A stretch of DNA of 64,000 nucleotides from Bacillus sp. ZZV12-4809 (GCF_009849585.1 NZ_VCRN01000012.1:1-64000), one strand, 5' to 3'. Shown: positions 16,390-25,840, counted from the stretch's first letter. Program-made: numbers and translations. Notes: generated by a model not told the origin, from the letters alone.

Positions 16390-17031
16390 TTATTTTGTCT
16401 TTCTGATTTCCTTGTGAATTTCATCAATCAGTTTTTTCATTTCAGCATGAATTTGTTCTTTATCAAGATTTAATTCTGTTTTTATATTTAGCAATGACTT
16501 TCCTTGTTCCCTCATCTGGATTATTTCATCCAGATCCTTGTTTGCCGCTTTTGCCACGGCTGCACCTGAAACAAGGAAACGAAGAGGGACTCCTTTGTCA
16601 AGATAAGTCTGCAGCACTTGAGGGGATTTTCCGGAATACTCGGAGACCTTTTGCAGAACAGCTTCCTTATGAGTTTCAAGGAACTTTTCCATGTGATGGT
16701 GATGATGCTTTTTTATTTTCTCTATATCCACTCCATACTGCTGTGCTGTTTTTTCCCAGGAGGAATTATTTTTTTTGTAAAAGCTTAAAACGTCTTCAAC
16801 CTTTTTATTTGAAAACTTTGCAATGTGTGCAGCTATAAAGATTTCCTTTTTTGTGAATCCTTGTTCCTGAAGGGATTTCATTAGGGATTCATCAATAATT
16901 CTGTGATGGTGCTCATGTTTTTCCTCTTGTGAAGGTGATTTTTCCCTTGGCGCTGTTTCAGCATTAACCGATAAAGCGGCCCCAGCTAAAAAAAGGCAAA
17001 ATGATATTAGCAGTAGAAATTTTTTATTCAT
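16390..17031 (-). CDS. Secreted His-rich protein of unknown function
   Basis: A 213-residue protein with a clear signal peptide (about 1-24, ending VNAE). The mature chain has two histidine clusters, HEHHHR near residue 40 and HHHHH near 110, set in a helical, charged protein with two or three repeated units of about 45 residues (for example SNKKVEDVLSFYKK and GKSPQVLQTYLDKG). It is divergent from a two-component system and sits beside zinc efflux genes, so extracellular metal binding or envelope-stress sensing is a reasonable inference, similar in layout (not sequence) to CpxP or ZraP with their kinases. I do not recognise a named family. Confidence 0.7.
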   Translation of the reverse strand: MNKKFLLLISFCLFLAGAALSVNAETAPREKSPSQEEKHEHHHRIIDESLMKSLQEQGFTKKEIFIAAHIAKFSNKKVEDVLSFYKKNNSSWEKTAQQYGVDIEKIKKHHHHHMEKFLETHKEAVLQKVSEYSGKSPQVLQTYLDKGVPLRFLVSGAAVAKAANKDLDEIIQMREQGKSLLNIKTELNLDKEQIHAEMKKLIDEIHKEIRKTK

Positions 17032-17214
17032 TCTTTATTGCGCTCCTTTCAAAATGATAACTCGTATTTAGCATTTCCCAAGATATTGCTAAACAATAAA
17101 AAATTTGGCTGACTTTTTATAGAAAAACACTATGGTCAGAGATATTAATTGTAAAAAAACACTCACTTCGATTACATTAAGAATAAAAGACTGTTCAGGG
17201 GCGGTGAAGGCAAA

Positions 17215-17913
17215 ATGAAAATACTTGTTGTGGAAGATAATGAAAGTGTCTGTTCCATGCTGGAAATGTTCTTTATGAAAGAAGGGTATCAGGGTGTATT
17301 TGTTCATGATGGCCAGCGGGGGTTTGAGCATTTTAATAAAGAAAAGTGGGATTTGATTATCGTTGATTGGATGCTTCCGGTTATGGATGGTGTGACGCTT
17401 TGCCGGAAAATAAGGGAGCTGAGCAAGGTTCCAATTATCATGCTGACGGCTAAAGACAGCGAATCCGATCAGGTTCTGGGCCTTGAAATGGGCGCTGATG
17501 ATTATGTGACTAAGCCATTCAGCCCGCTGACGCTGATGGCCAGAATTAAAGCTGTCACACGCAGATTTCGGGCTGAATCAGGAACGGATGAACACCACTA
17601 CGTTGCCAGTGATTATTTTAAAATCAGTAAAGAATCCAGAGAGGCATATTATAATGGGCAGCTTTTAAAAAACTTGACACCAAAGGAATTTGACTTGCTG
17701 TATTATCTTGTAAAACATCCGAAGCAGGTTTTTACAAGAGAGCAGCTGCTCGATAGTGTATGGGGTTATCAGTTTTATGGAGATGAAAGAACGGTAGATG
17801 TACATATAAAAAGACTCCGGAAAAAAATTGGCACGGACGAGCAGCCATTTATCCATACTGTATGGGGTGTGGGCTATAAATTCGATGAAACGGCAGCGGA
17901 AAATGAAGGTTAA
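17215..17913 (+). CDS. OmpR-family response regulator
   Basis: A 232-residue regulator: receiver domain (1-118) with phosphoacceptor D51 in IIVDWMLP and lysine in MLTAKDS, then a winged-helix domain (about 130-228, ending HTVWGVGYKFD). Start ATG 17215. Its 3-prime end overlaps the kinase gene, so the two form one operon. It is divergent from the His-rich secreted protein gene, a likely target. Confidence 0.9.
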   Translation: MKILVVEDNESVCSMLEMFFMKEGYQGVFVHDGQRGFEHFNKEKWDLIIVDWMLPVMDGVTLCRKIRELSKVPIIMLTAKDSESDQVLGLEMGADDYVTKPFSPLTLMARIKAVTRRFRAESGTDEHHYVASDYFKISKESREAYYNGQLLKNLTPKEFDLLYYLVKHPKQVFTREQLLDSVWGYQFYGDERTVDVHIKRLRKKIGTDEQPFIHTVWGVGYKFDETAAENEG

Positions 17914-19318
17914 GTATTTTTATCAGCTGCTGATTAGTCATGTCAGCATTCTAATATTGGCATTCCTGTTATTAAGCCTTCTCTTCTCCCAGTTTGTGGA
18001 GAATTATATTTTTGAAAATAAAGTGGAAGAGCTTGATTCATATGGAGAGCAGATCCTGACAGACATAACAGTCAGGATAGAGGGGGATGAACAATTTTTG
18101 ACAGAATACAGCCAGCTGCTTGATGCCAGAAATATCAAATATATCCTCTTTGATCATAAAGGGAGGGTCTTATACCCCGAACTTAAATCCGATCCGATGA
18201 TTCAGCTGACAAAATCTGAGTGGACTGAAATTTCGAAAGGAAATAAAGTAACTGTAAAGCATGATATAGAGCGCTTTGGCCAGGAGGTAACATTGGTTGC
18301 CCTTCCATATATGCAGGGGGGCAGCCTTGTTGGCGGAGTCTTGCTTCTGTCTCCTATAACAGGGGCTATGGAGGTTGTCAGCCAATTAAACCGATTTTTA
18401 TTATATACCATTTTTATTTCACTCTCTGCGACCATTCTCTTAAGTCTTGTTCTCTCCAAAAATCTGATCAAGAGAATAACGGAGCTCAGGAATGCTGCCT
18501 CCATGATTTCATCCGGGAACTATGACATTAACATTCCCTACACCTATATGGATGAAATTGGTGAATTGGCTAAAGACTTTAATAATATGGCAGCAAGACT
18601 GAGGGAATCTAATGAAGAAATTAAAAGGCTGGAAAATAGAAGAAGGAAATTTATTGCAGATGTCTCGCACGAGCTTCGAACTCCTTTGACCACTATCAGC
18701 GGCTTGGCTGAGGGCATTAAGGGAGGTTTGATCCCGGAGGAGGATACAGAAAAAGGGATGATCCTGATAGACAGGGAAGCAAAAAGGCTTATTCGGCTGG
18801 TGAATGAAAACTTGGATTATGAAAAGATCCGTTCCAATCAGCTGCAGCTGAATAAAATGGAGATTGATCTCATGGAAGCCTTTGAAATTGTGAAGGAACA
18901 GCTGGAAATGCAGGCAGTGGAAAAGGGTAATAAAATTTATTTAGAGGCTGAAGAAGGGACTTCTGTGTATGCGGATTACGACCGGTTAATTCAGATCCTA
19001 GTTAATATTGTAAAAAACAGCATTCAATTTACCGAGCAGGGCTCCATATTTTTAAGGGGTAAAGTAGGTCCGGATCAAACATTGATCGTAATAGAAGATA
19101 CAGGTATAGGCATCGATCCGCAGGAAATTGAGTCGATCTGGCTCCGTTTTTATAAAGCTGATCTATCCCGGACCAATCATTCATTTGGTGAATTTGGCAT
19201 TGGTCTCTCTATTGTTAAACAGCTTGTTCAGCTGCACAGCGGAGAAATTAGTGTCAGCAGTGAAAAAGGGAAAGGGACCAAGTTTACGATTAGATTTCCA
19301 CGGGAACAAATAGGCTAA
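17903..19318 (+). CDS. Membrane sensor histidine kinase
   Basis: From ATG 17903, 471 residues: membrane segments at about 11-31 and 165-187 enclosing a periplasm-facing sensor of about 130 residues, HAMP (about 188-240), H-box with H256 in ADVSHELRTPLTT, and an ATPase domain with DTGIGI and GEFGIGLSIVKQ. An in-frame ATG at 17885 would add six residues; neither has a strong ribosome binding site and translation is probably coupled to the regulator gene it overlaps by 11 bases. Signal unknown; metal or envelope stress is suggested only by neighbours. Confidence 0.85.
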   Translation: MKVKYFYQLLISHVSILILAFLLLSLLFSQFVENYIFENKVEELDSYGEQILTDITVRIEGDEQFLTEYSQLLDARNIKYILFDHKGRVLYPELKSDPMIQLTKSEWTEISKGNKVTVKHDIERFGQEVTLVALPYMQGGSLVGGVLLLSPITGAMEVVSQLNRFLLYTIFISLSATILLSLVLSKNLIKRITELRNAASMISSGNYDINIPYTYMDEIGELAKDFNNMAARLRESNEEIKRLENRRRKFIADVSHELRTPLTTISGLAEGIKGGLIPEEDTEKGMILIDREAKRLIRLVNENLDYEKIRSNQLQLNKMEIDLMEAFEIVKEQLEMQAVEKGNKIYLEAEEGTSVYADYDRLIQILVNIVKNSIQFTEQGSIFLRGKVGPDQTLIVIEDTGIGIDPQEIESIWLRFYKADLSRTNHSFGEFGIGLSIVKQLVQLHSGEISVSSEKGKGTKFTIRFPREQIG

Positions 19319-19321
19319 AGA

Positions 19322-19353
19322 AAAGGAACAGCACTCCAGGAGGCTGTTCCTTT
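19322..19353 (+). terminator. Terminator of the second two-component operon
   Basis: Eleven-base perfect stem (AAAGGAACAGC with GCTGTTCCTTT), moderate T content after it. Confidence 0.75.
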
Positions 19354-19393
19354 GGTTATTTATCGAAGTATAACAGGCAGATACGGTTTCACT

Positions 19394-20749
19394 TTAAGAC
19401 AATACCTCTGTTTCAGTAAAAGGCACTTCTTTTGCAGGGGCAGGCTCTTCTGTTTCAGGTACTGCTGTTACTTCAATATACTTAATATGGTGATCCTCCA
19501 TATCAAGAATTTTAAAACGATATTTTCCTTTTTCAATTATGTCGCCTTGTTTGGCTTCGTAATTTTCAGTCAATATCCATCCGCCAATGGTATCAATATC
19601 TTCATCATTTATATCGATACCCAGCAAGTCGTTAACTTCGCTGACAAGAACTTTTGAATCAATAATATATTGTCCCTCTTGCGTCTTTCTGACCATCGGC
19701 ACTTCATCCATGTCGAACTCGTCACGGATCTCGCCTACAATCTCTTCGATGATATCCTCAACAGTCACTAGCCCTGAGGTACCGCCGTATTCATCCATTA
19801 AAATGGCCATGTGGATGCGGTCCTTTTGCATTTTAAGCAGCAGCTCATGGATAGGGATGCTGTCAATGACCCGGATTATGGGACGGATGTACGATTCAAG
19901 AGTGCTTGATGATAATTCCCGGTTCATTATGAAATCTGTCATGACTTCTTTAATATTGACCATGCCAATAATATGATCTTTATCTCCATCTATAATCGGA
20001 TACCGAGTAAATTTCTCTTCTTGGACGATTTGAAGAAAATCCTCAAGTGTATCGTCTTTTGAAAGAGAAACTATTTCGGTACGCGGAACCATAATTTCTT
20101 TCGCGATACGATTATCAAATTCAAAGATTTTATTTACATACTTAAACTCAGATTGGTTAATTTCGCCGCTTTCATAGCTTTCTGATAAAATGATGCGAAG
20201 TTCTTCTTCAGAATGTGCTAAGTCGTGTTCAGAAGCAGGCTTTAATCCAAACATGCTGGTCAATAGGCGGGCAGAGCCATTCAGCGCCCAAATAATCGGA
20301 TACATGACCCGGTAAAACCAGATTAAAGGACGTGTTGTTAAAAGTGTAACGGCTTCTGCTTTTTGTATTGCCAGAGTCTTTGGAGCCAATTCTCCCACCA
20401 CTACATGCAGGAAGGTGATAAAAGCAAAAGCAATGCTGATTGAGATTACATGCGAAACGGATGATGGCAGGCCGAAACTGTAGATCACTGGCCGAAGCAG
20501 GTGTGCAATTGTCGGCTCACCCAGCCAGCCAAGACCAAGGGCTGTAATGGTAATTCCCAGCTGGCATGCTGATAGATATTCATCCAAATTCGATATTACT
20601 TTCTTAGCAGCTATTGCATTTTTATTGCCTTCTTCAATTAGCTGATCAATCCTGGAACTTCGTATTTTAACAATGGCAAATTCCGATGTTACGAAAAACG
20701 CCGTTAAAGCAATTAAAATGGCTATAAAAACCAAGTTTAATATGTCCAA
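19394..20749 (-). CDS. CorC/HlyC-type (CNNM, UPF0053) membrane protein
   Basis: A 451-residue protein with an N-terminal DUF21 membrane domain (about 1-200, with ALTAFFVTSEFAIVK and [20 protein letters not shown]), a CBS pair (about 215-345) and a C-terminal CorC_HlyC domain (about 355-435). Related Bacillus proteins (YhdP/MpfA, YhdT, YrkA, YugS) are implicated in magnesium efflux. TTG start after GAAGGGG. A paralog with the same layout lies at 21506-22804, with a MerR gene between them, as in the B. subtilis yhdP-MerR-yhdT region. Confidence 0.9.
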   Translation of the reverse strand: MDILNLVFIAILIALTAFFVTSEFAIVKIRSSRIDQLIEEGNKNAIAAKKVISNLDEYLSACQLGITITALGLGWLGEPTIAHLLRPVIYSFGLPSSVSHVISISIAFAFITFLHVVVGELAPKTLAIQKAEAVTLLTTRPLIWFYRVMYPIIWALNGSARLLTSMFGLKPASEHDLAHSEEELRIILSESYESGEINQSEFKYVNKIFEFDNRIAKEIMVPRTEIVSLSKDDTLEDFLQIVQEEKFTRYPIIDGDKDHIIGMVNIKEVMTDFIMNRELSSSTLESYIRPIIRVIDSIPIHELLLKMQKDRIHMAILMDEYGGTSGLVTVEDIIEEIVGEIRDEFDMDEVPMVRKTQEGQYIIDSKVLVSEVNDLLGIDINDEDIDTIGGWILTENYEAKQGDIIEKGKYRFKILDMEDHHIKYIEVTAVPETEEPAPAKEVPFTETEVLS

Positions 20750-20795
20750 ATAAGTTCCCCTTCTCCCGCCTAAACGGGCAGGGTGTCACCTCCTG
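20750..20795 (-). promoter_or_regulatory. Leader with AGGAGGTG and hairpin before start codon
   Basis: On the minus strand AGGAGGTG is followed by a CCCG/CGGG hairpin and a second weaker Shine-Dalgarno before the TTG. The paralog upstream of 22804 has the same plan (AGGAGGTG, CCCTT/AAGGG hairpin, start). Shared layout suggests translational control; mechanism unknown. Confidence 0.35.
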
Positions 20796-20813
20796 ATTTT
20801 GTGAAAAATGGGA

Positions 20814-21235
20814 CTAGCTGGTTAAGCCGGAAAGGGAACGGAGCAAAGCAGTACTTTCGGCAGTCAGCTTTCTGGAATAGCCATCTTTCTGCTCATCATC
20901 CATTGTATTAATAAGCGGCATGAGCACAGCTATTTCCTGCTGAAGCTGTTTCATCTGTAAAGTCACTGTGTTTATATGCTTTTCAACTTCCCCTGTCTGA
21001 ATCTCCCTTTTCGTTTTCATTTCTAGTTTTCTTTTAATCTCTTCAAGCGGTAGATGCAGTTGTTTGCATTCTTCAATGAATCTTAAATCAGACAATACTT
21101 CTTCTGAATATATGCGATAATTTGATTTTGAGCGTTTCGCTTTTATTAGTCCAATGCTAGTGTAGTAGTCAATTGTTCTTTTAGAAACATTAGCAATATT
21201 GGCTAATTCGCCGATACGATAGTAAGCCCCATCAT
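20814..21235 (-). pseudogene. MerR-family regulator with frameshifted start
   Basis: The frame encodes a complete MerR protein: helix-turn-helix YYRIGELANIANVSKRTIDY, wing residues SNYRIYSEE, and a coiled-coil tail with LQMKQLQQEI. However the frame has no ATG, GTG or TTG before the DNA-binding helix and is closed upstream by TGA. A good site (AGAGGTGAT then ATGATG at 21235-21230) lies one frame off: one extra G in the GGGG run at 21227-21230 would join it. Either a one-base deletion inactivated the gene, or the assembly has an error in the run. Without repair only a 93-residue C-terminal fragment from TTG 21095 could be made. It may have regulated the flanking CorC-type genes. Confidence 0.7.
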
Positions 21236-21469
21236 ATCACCTCTGTTTTGAATACTTATATCTCCATAATAGTACTTTTCAACAAGAGATATAGTTAGAA
21301 TTAATTATACGTTAGCGGAAACCATACAGTCAAACGTAGCAGTTTGGAAAAAAGGATTACACTTATTTTATGAAATTATTCATAAAATATGAAGTAAAAA
21401 GATTCGGAAAAAATAAAAAATTTCAGATGGGTTACATGAAGCAGCTTAAACTGTCTGCAGGCAAGAGAA

Positions 21470-21498
21470 ACCAGAAGCTAAAGTATGCTTCTGGTCTT
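21470..21498 (-). terminator. Hairpin after the second CorC-type gene
   Basis: ACCAGAAGC (21470-21478) pairs with GCTTCTGGT (21487-21495); positioned just after the stop of the minus-strand gene. Confidence 0.6.
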
Positions 21499-21505
21499 AA
21501 GTAAT

Positions 21506-22804
21506 TCATTTTATTATTTTCACAACTTCAATATAAGAAATATGGTGTCCGTCCATTTCTTTGATCATAAATCTGTATCCATCTTCTTCTATAATGTCTC
21601 CCTGTGCAGCATCGTACTTTTGCGTCATGATCCAGCCGCCGATGGTGTCCACATCATCATCAGATAAAGCTGTGCCCAGGAGATCATTTGCTTCTGAAAT
21701 CAGCAGTTTCGCATCAAGGATATAATGGTTTTCCCCTGACTTTTGAATAAGCGGAAGTTCATCGGCATCAAATTCGTCCCGGATTTCACCTACGATTTCT
21801 TCCAGGATATCTTCTGCAGTGACCAATCCGGCAGTTCCGCCATACTCATCAAGGAGAATAGCCATATGTGAACGCTCCTTTTGCATTCTAAGGAGCAAAT
21901 CATGAATAGGGATGGTTTCAATAACTCTGATGACAGGTTTAATATATTGCAGTAATGGGCGTTCCTCTTCACATTTTTTTCTTACACAGTCAGTTAAGAT
22001 TTCCTTAACATTCATGATCCCGAGAATATTATCCTTATCGCCAGCAGTGACCGGATAGCGTGTATATCGTTCATTTAATATGAGATCGAGGGTTTCTGCC
22101 AGTGATGAATCTTCCGGGATGGTAACAATCTCGGTCCGCGGAACCATAACTTCTTTAGCTATTCTATTGTCAAATTCAAATATTCGATCAACATACTGGT
22201 ATTCGGATGGGTTAATTTCACCGCTCTTTAAGCTTTCAGATAGGATAATCCGAAGCTCTTCTTCTGAATGAGCCATCTCACTCTCTGAAACCGGCTTCAG
22301 TCCAAATAATCCTGTTACAACCCTGGCTGAACCATTTAAAATCCAAATGAACGGATACATTATCTTATAAAATATTATTAATGGCTTTGAAAAAGATAAA
22401 GTTATGGCCTCTGCCTTTTGAATGGCAAAGGTTTTTGGCGCAAGCTCCCCAATGACCACATGGAGAAAAGTCACCACAGCGAAAGCAATGACAAAGGAGA
22501 GGATATGAGTTAAGGAAGCCTGCAAGCTGAGACTTTCAAATATAGGCTGAAACAGTCTCTCGATAGTCGGTTCACCGAGCCAGCCAAGGCCCAGTGCGGT
22601 GATTGTAATTCCAAGCTGACAGGCAGATAAATATTCATCCAGGCTGCTTATCACTTGTTTCGCAGAATGGGCTTTAGGATTTCCTTCCAGGATAAGCTGG
22701 TCAATTCGTGAAGTTCGCACTTTAACAATGGCAAATTCAGATGCAACAAAGAAAGCAGTTAATGCAATTAATAAAAATAGCAAGAATAGGTTAAGGGTGA
22801 TCAT
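21506..22804 (-). CDS. CorC/HlyC-type (CNNM, UPF0053) membrane protein, paralog
   Basis: A 432-residue paralog of the protein at 19394-20749 with the same domains: DUF21 (about 1-200), CBS pair (about 210-340) and CorC_HlyC (about 350-428). Long stretches such as [20 protein letters not shown] and [13 protein letters not shown] are shared, indicating local duplication. ATG start after GGAAGGG. Magnesium or other cation export is a family-based guess. Confidence 0.9.
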   Translation of the reverse strand: MITLNLFLLFLLIALTAFFVASEFAIVKVRTSRIDQLILEGNPKAHSAKQVISSLDEYLSACQLGITITALGLGWLGEPTIERLFQPIFESLSLQASLTHILSFVIAFAVVTFLHVVIGELAPKTFAIQKAEAITLSFSKPLIIFYKIMYPFIWILNGSARVVTGLFGLKPVSESEMAHSEEELRIILSESLKSGEINPSEYQYVDRIFEFDNRIAKEVMVPRTEIVTIPEDSSLAETLDLILNERYTRYPVTAGDKDNILGIMNVKEILTDCVRKKCEEERPLLQYIKPVIRVIETIPIHDLLLRMQKERSHMAILLDEYGGTAGLVTAEDILEEIVGEIRDEFDADELPLIQKSGENHYILDAKLLISEANDLLGTALSDDDVDTIGGWIMTQKYDAAQGDIIEEDGYRFMIKEMDGHHISYIEVVKIIK

Positions 22805-22984
22805 ATAAAACCCTTCCTGTAAAGGTAAGGGACCGCCACCTCCTTTATAACTACTTTTCCCTTATTCATAAATTTTACAAATAAATCATGAATAAAGGAT
22901 ACATTTTATATGAATTACCCTGAATTAAGAGATGTAATCAGGAGTAATAAATATTGCCGATCCTAAATGCAGGGGAAAATAAAA

Positions 22985-23004
22985 AAAGCCTGTTCGCAGG
23001 CTTT
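22985..23004. terminator. Short hairpin terminator
   Basis: AAAGCCTG, loop TTCG, CAGGCTTT with A and T tracts; works on either strand. Confidence 0.65.
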
Positions 23005-23010
23005 CTGTTT

Positions 23011-23150
23011 GGCTCTTTTCTCAAAGATTGTTGTTTTTCTTTATGAATTCTGCCCGTTGATTGCAGCAACCGCGGGGAAGAATGCGAGCCTCCTCGGCTT
23101 CGCCTGCGGGGTCTCACACTGCCCTCTCCTCCCGCAGGACATTTGATAAG
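23011..23150. repeat. Dispersed GC-rich intergenic repeat
   Basis: GC-rich block with several small inverted repeats (GCGAGCCTCCTCGGCTTCGC, CCGCGGGG, CCCGCAGG). Its left part (GGCTCTTTTCTC, AAAGATTGTT, CTGCCCGTTGATT) recurs in reverse orientation at 26503-26597. This type of element is common between genes of Bacillus relatives. Confidence 0.6.
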
Positions 23151-23283
23151 CTACCTCTATCAGGCACCGAACGAAGGAAATGCGTCAGCATTTTCGAGGA
23201 TCAAGTGCCCACATCGAAGATCAACTCAGCAAATTAAATTAGGTTATGAAAAAGCAACAAACTCTTTCAAAACAGCTTTTAGT

Positions 23284-23826
23284 TTAAATTCTCCATTCTC
23301 TTGCCAGAAGTCCATATACGGCAAGATCGTGATATCGATTATAAAGATACTCGCCATCCCTTATAATACCTTCCTGGCGAAAGCCAAGACGTTCAGGTAT
23401 CGCTCGGCTTTTTTCATTTCTGATCCCGCAGCGGATTTCGATGCGGTTCAGTTTTAAATCAAAAAAAGCATAATTGATCATGGCCTGCACGCTTCGAGTC
23501 ATAATTCCGCTTCCCTCAAAATCCTTTGCAAGGTAGTAGCCAATGCTGGTTTGTCTGTTGTTCCAGTCGATTTGGTGAAAACCTATAGAGCCTGCAAGAT
23601 TTCCCTGATAACGGATTCCGGCATTAAAGCCGTTATTATCGGCAAACTGTTTCAGCCATAAAGGAATAATCGAATGATACTGAACTGGTGAAGCCATATT
23701 ATCTACCCATGGAAGCCACTCTCTTAAGTGGATGCGGTTTCTGTCAACCAGGTCGAAAAGCTCTTCTGAATGATGAAGCTGGAACAATTGTAATTCTATT
23801 TCTGCATCTACTTTTAATGAAAACAA
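23284..23826 (-). CDS. GNAT acetyltransferase, RimJ/RimL-like
   Basis: From TTG 23826 (AAGGAGG eight bases upstream), 180 residues with the RimL/YdaF-like pattern: LREWLPWVDN early, the acetyl-CoA loop region YYLAKDFEGSGIMTRSVQAM (about 100-120), and NEKSRAIPERLGFRQEGIIR near the C terminus. Such enzymes acetylate N-terminal amines of ribosomal proteins or small molecules. GTG 23844 is in frame but contains the ribosome binding site. Substrate not predictable. Confidence 0.85.
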   Translation of the reverse strand: MFSLKVDAEIELQLFQLHHSEELFDLVDRNRIHLREWLPWVDNMASPVQYHSIIPLWLKQFADNNGFNAGIRYQGNLAGSIGFHQIDWNNRQTSIGYYLAKDFEGSGIMTRSVQAMINYAFFDLKLNRIEIRCGIRNEKSRAIPERLGFRQEGIIRDGEYLYNRYHDLAVYGLLAREWRI

Positions 23827-23954
23827 GTGATAAACCTCCTTCACCCAAACTGCAAATAATATTAATAATAATCTGGAAAAAAATAAAAGTATATGATTTT
23901 TTTGTAAAAAGGCTACTTTGAATGAAAGATGAAAAAGCTGCTCCCGGTTCGGAG

Positions 23955-25094
23955 TCAGCTCTTGTCTTTAGTCAGCTTTTCAGTTGGAAGAGTTATGCTG
24001 AACACCGTCCAGTCTGATTCGGTGTCGCAGGTCAGAGTCCCTTGGTGCTTTTCAATTATTTCTCTGCAAACAAATAGACCAAGCCCCGTTCCGAGTGTTT
24101 TGGTTGTAACAAATGGCTCAAATATAGAATTAACAAGATGATCCGGAATTCTCGGCCCATTGTTGGAAATATCCAGCTTAATCTGACCATCCGGAACCCA
24201 TTTGCTCTTAATATGGATGACAGGGTCGCTCCGGTACTGTGTAAGCACATCAATAGCATTGAAGATAATATTGATGAAAACTTGACGGATTTCATCCGCA
24301 TAGCCAACCAAATAGATATCTTCTTTCATATCCTGAAGAATCGTAACCTTTCCATCCAAAATACTGGGATACAAAAATATAAGGACTTCATCTATTAATT
24401 CATTTAAAGAGAAAGTGATTTTTTCTTTTCCAATCAGTTCCTTTTTAGATAGGAGCAAGAATTGTGAAATTCTAAAATTCAGCTGCTCCAGTTCATTTGA
24501 AATGATATCTAAATATTTCATGGAGGGATTTTCGGATTTTAACAGCTGAATAAACCCTTGTACAGACGTAAGCGGATTTCTGAATTCATGAATAAAGCTT
24601 GAAGTCATTTGGCCCAGCAGCGTTAATCTATCTTTATGGGTGGAATCGATAAATTGTGTTTTTTCCTTTATTATCTGATCCTTGGCGTCCGTATATCTGG
24701 ACACAGCGTGATACAAGAATTTATCGAAACAATAACCGATTTTTTCGTACTGTCTCTGGAGATCATTAAAATGTATTTCAGAACGATTCAATATATTGAG
24801 AATAATCGTTCTTCCCAGATTGACATTATAAACAAAATCTCCAATATTAATATCTGCTTTTACTCGCTGTTCAGCGACAGAGTACGCCAGTTTCTGAATA
24901 TAGTCTTCGAGTTCTTTCCCATCTTTCAGCAATATTTGAATCACCAATTGGTACATGGCGTCGCCATTATCTTTAATTTTATCTTTAAAAGGATCATCCC
25001 TATTTATGAGGATTTTATCGTTCCATTCCCTTAAAAGGTTTTCTCTTTCCGTCAGAAGCAGCTCCAAAATGGCATTATTTGTTTCAATCGTCAT
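23955..25094 (-). CDS. Soluble histidine kinase, sporulation-kinase-like
   Basis: From ATG 25094, 379 residues without membrane segments. An N-terminal all-helical sensor (about 1-140) resembles the HisK_N/RsbR-type globin-like fold. The H-box carries H169 in SSFIHEFRNPLTSVQGFIQL, a sequence type seen in the KinA-KinE sporulation kinases; the ATPase domain has NAIDVL, NNGPRIP and GTGLGLFVCREI. No response regulator gene is adjacent, as expected for an orphan kinase feeding the sporulation phosphorelay (inference). GGAGG precedes ATG 25094, so GTG 25106 is not used. Confidence 0.85.
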   Translation of the reverse strand: MTIETNNAILELLLTERENLLREWNDKILINRDDPFKDKIKDNGDAMYQLVIQILLKDGKELEDYIQKLAYSVAEQRVKADINIGDFVYNVNLGRTIILNILNRSEIHFNDLQRQYEKIGYCFDKFLYHAVSRYTDAKDQIIKEKTQFIDSTHKDRLTLLGQMTSSFIHEFRNPLTSVQGFIQLLKSENPSMKYLDIISNELEQLNFRISQFLLLSKKELIGKEKITFSLNELIDEVLIFLYPSILDGKVTILQDMKEDIYLVGYADEIRQVFINIIFNAIDVLTQYRSDPVIHIKSKWVPDGQIKLDISNNGPRIPDHLVNSIFEPFVTTKTLGTGLGLFVCREIIEKHQGTLTCDTESDWTVFSITLPTEKLTKDKS

Positions 25095-25324
25095 TTTATC
25101 CTCCACTTTTTTTTCATAGTAACACTTAACCCATAAATTTCGATAGAATTTTTTAAAATCCTCTGTTAATTTTATGGAAAATTACAGTAATTTTTACCCT
25201 GTAGATTATAGCTAACTCGTGACTAAATGCACAGTTATTTTTTTGATATAATTGGTATAGTTAAAGGAAAAGCTAGTTTTTAATTTGTAATATTGTCATT
25301 ATTTCTTTTATAATATATAAAACA

Positions 25325-25340
25325 GGTGTAAATTTACACC
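25325..25340 (+). promoter_or_regulatory. Perfect palindrome, probable autoregulatory operator
   Basis: GGTGTAAATTTACACC is a perfect 16-base palindrome 27 bases before the start of an Xre-type regulator, where autoregulatory sites usually lie. Confidence 0.55.
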
Positions 25341-25366
25341 AACAACAAAAAAGGAATGAAGCTGCA

Positions 25367-25840
25367 TTGACTAGAGATGAAATTATACTGAAAGTTTCAG
25401 ATAAGATACGTCTTATTCGGACAGAGGCAGGATACACACAGGATAAAATGGCGGAAATTATTGGTGTTTCAAAAAAGACCCTGGTTCAAATAGAGAAAGG
25501 GCGAGCGGAGGCAGGCTGGTCCACAGTGGTAGCTGTTTGTGCATTATTCAGAGAAACGGAAACAGTCCGGTTTTTGTTTGGAAATGAACCGCTTGAAGTC
25601 CTTGAGACTATTGCCAGAGAAGGAATCGATTATAGGAAGGAAAAGACTCTTGGCGGAAAGCTATGGTGGCGGGAAATAAAGAGAAGCAACGGTTTGATCC
25701 TTCAGCAAAACATCATCAGCCAGCACTACAGGATTATTGACCAGGACCATTTTAGGATTTACAGCAGTTTCGATGAATTGTCTTCTAAAGAACGGTTTGA
25801 GGAGCTCGCAGCAGAGAATAAAGACCTTCAGCAACAATAA
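25367..25840 (+). CDS. Xre-family transcriptional regulator
   Basis: A 157-residue protein: N-terminal helix-turn-helix (about 8-65, core YTQDKMAEIIGVSKKTLVQI) and an uncharacterised C-terminal domain with LGGKLWWREIKR and a conserved-looking YRIIDQDHFRIYSSF stretch, which resembles a family of Bacillus HTH regulators of unknown target. TTG start with AAGGAATG upstream. A perfect palindrome in the leader is its likely site. Confidence 0.78.
   Translation: MTRDEIILKVSDKIRLIRTEAGYTQDKMAEIIGVSKKTLVQIEKGRAEAGWSTVVAVCALFRETETVRFLFGNEPLEVLETIAREGIDYRKEKTLGGKLWWREIKRSNGLILQQNIISQHYRIIDQDHFRIYSSFDELSSKERFEELAAENKDLQQQ

Larger units (their letters stand above)
22805..23283. other. Intergenic region: leader, terminator and dispersed repeat
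   Basis: Contains the leader of the CorC-type paralog (AGGAGGTG plus hairpin near 22805-22845), an outward hairpin (22985-23004) and a Bacillus-type dispersed repeat (23011-23150). No convincing gene. Confidence 0.6.

Noticed and set aside
16494-16838. Plus-strand open frame opposite the His-rich gene
   Set aside because: Shadow of the minus-strand coding sequence; no ribosome binding site or recognisable domain.
22805-22860. M-box magnesium riboswitch before the CorC-type gene
   Set aside because: The leader is too short and has none of the conserved M-box segments.
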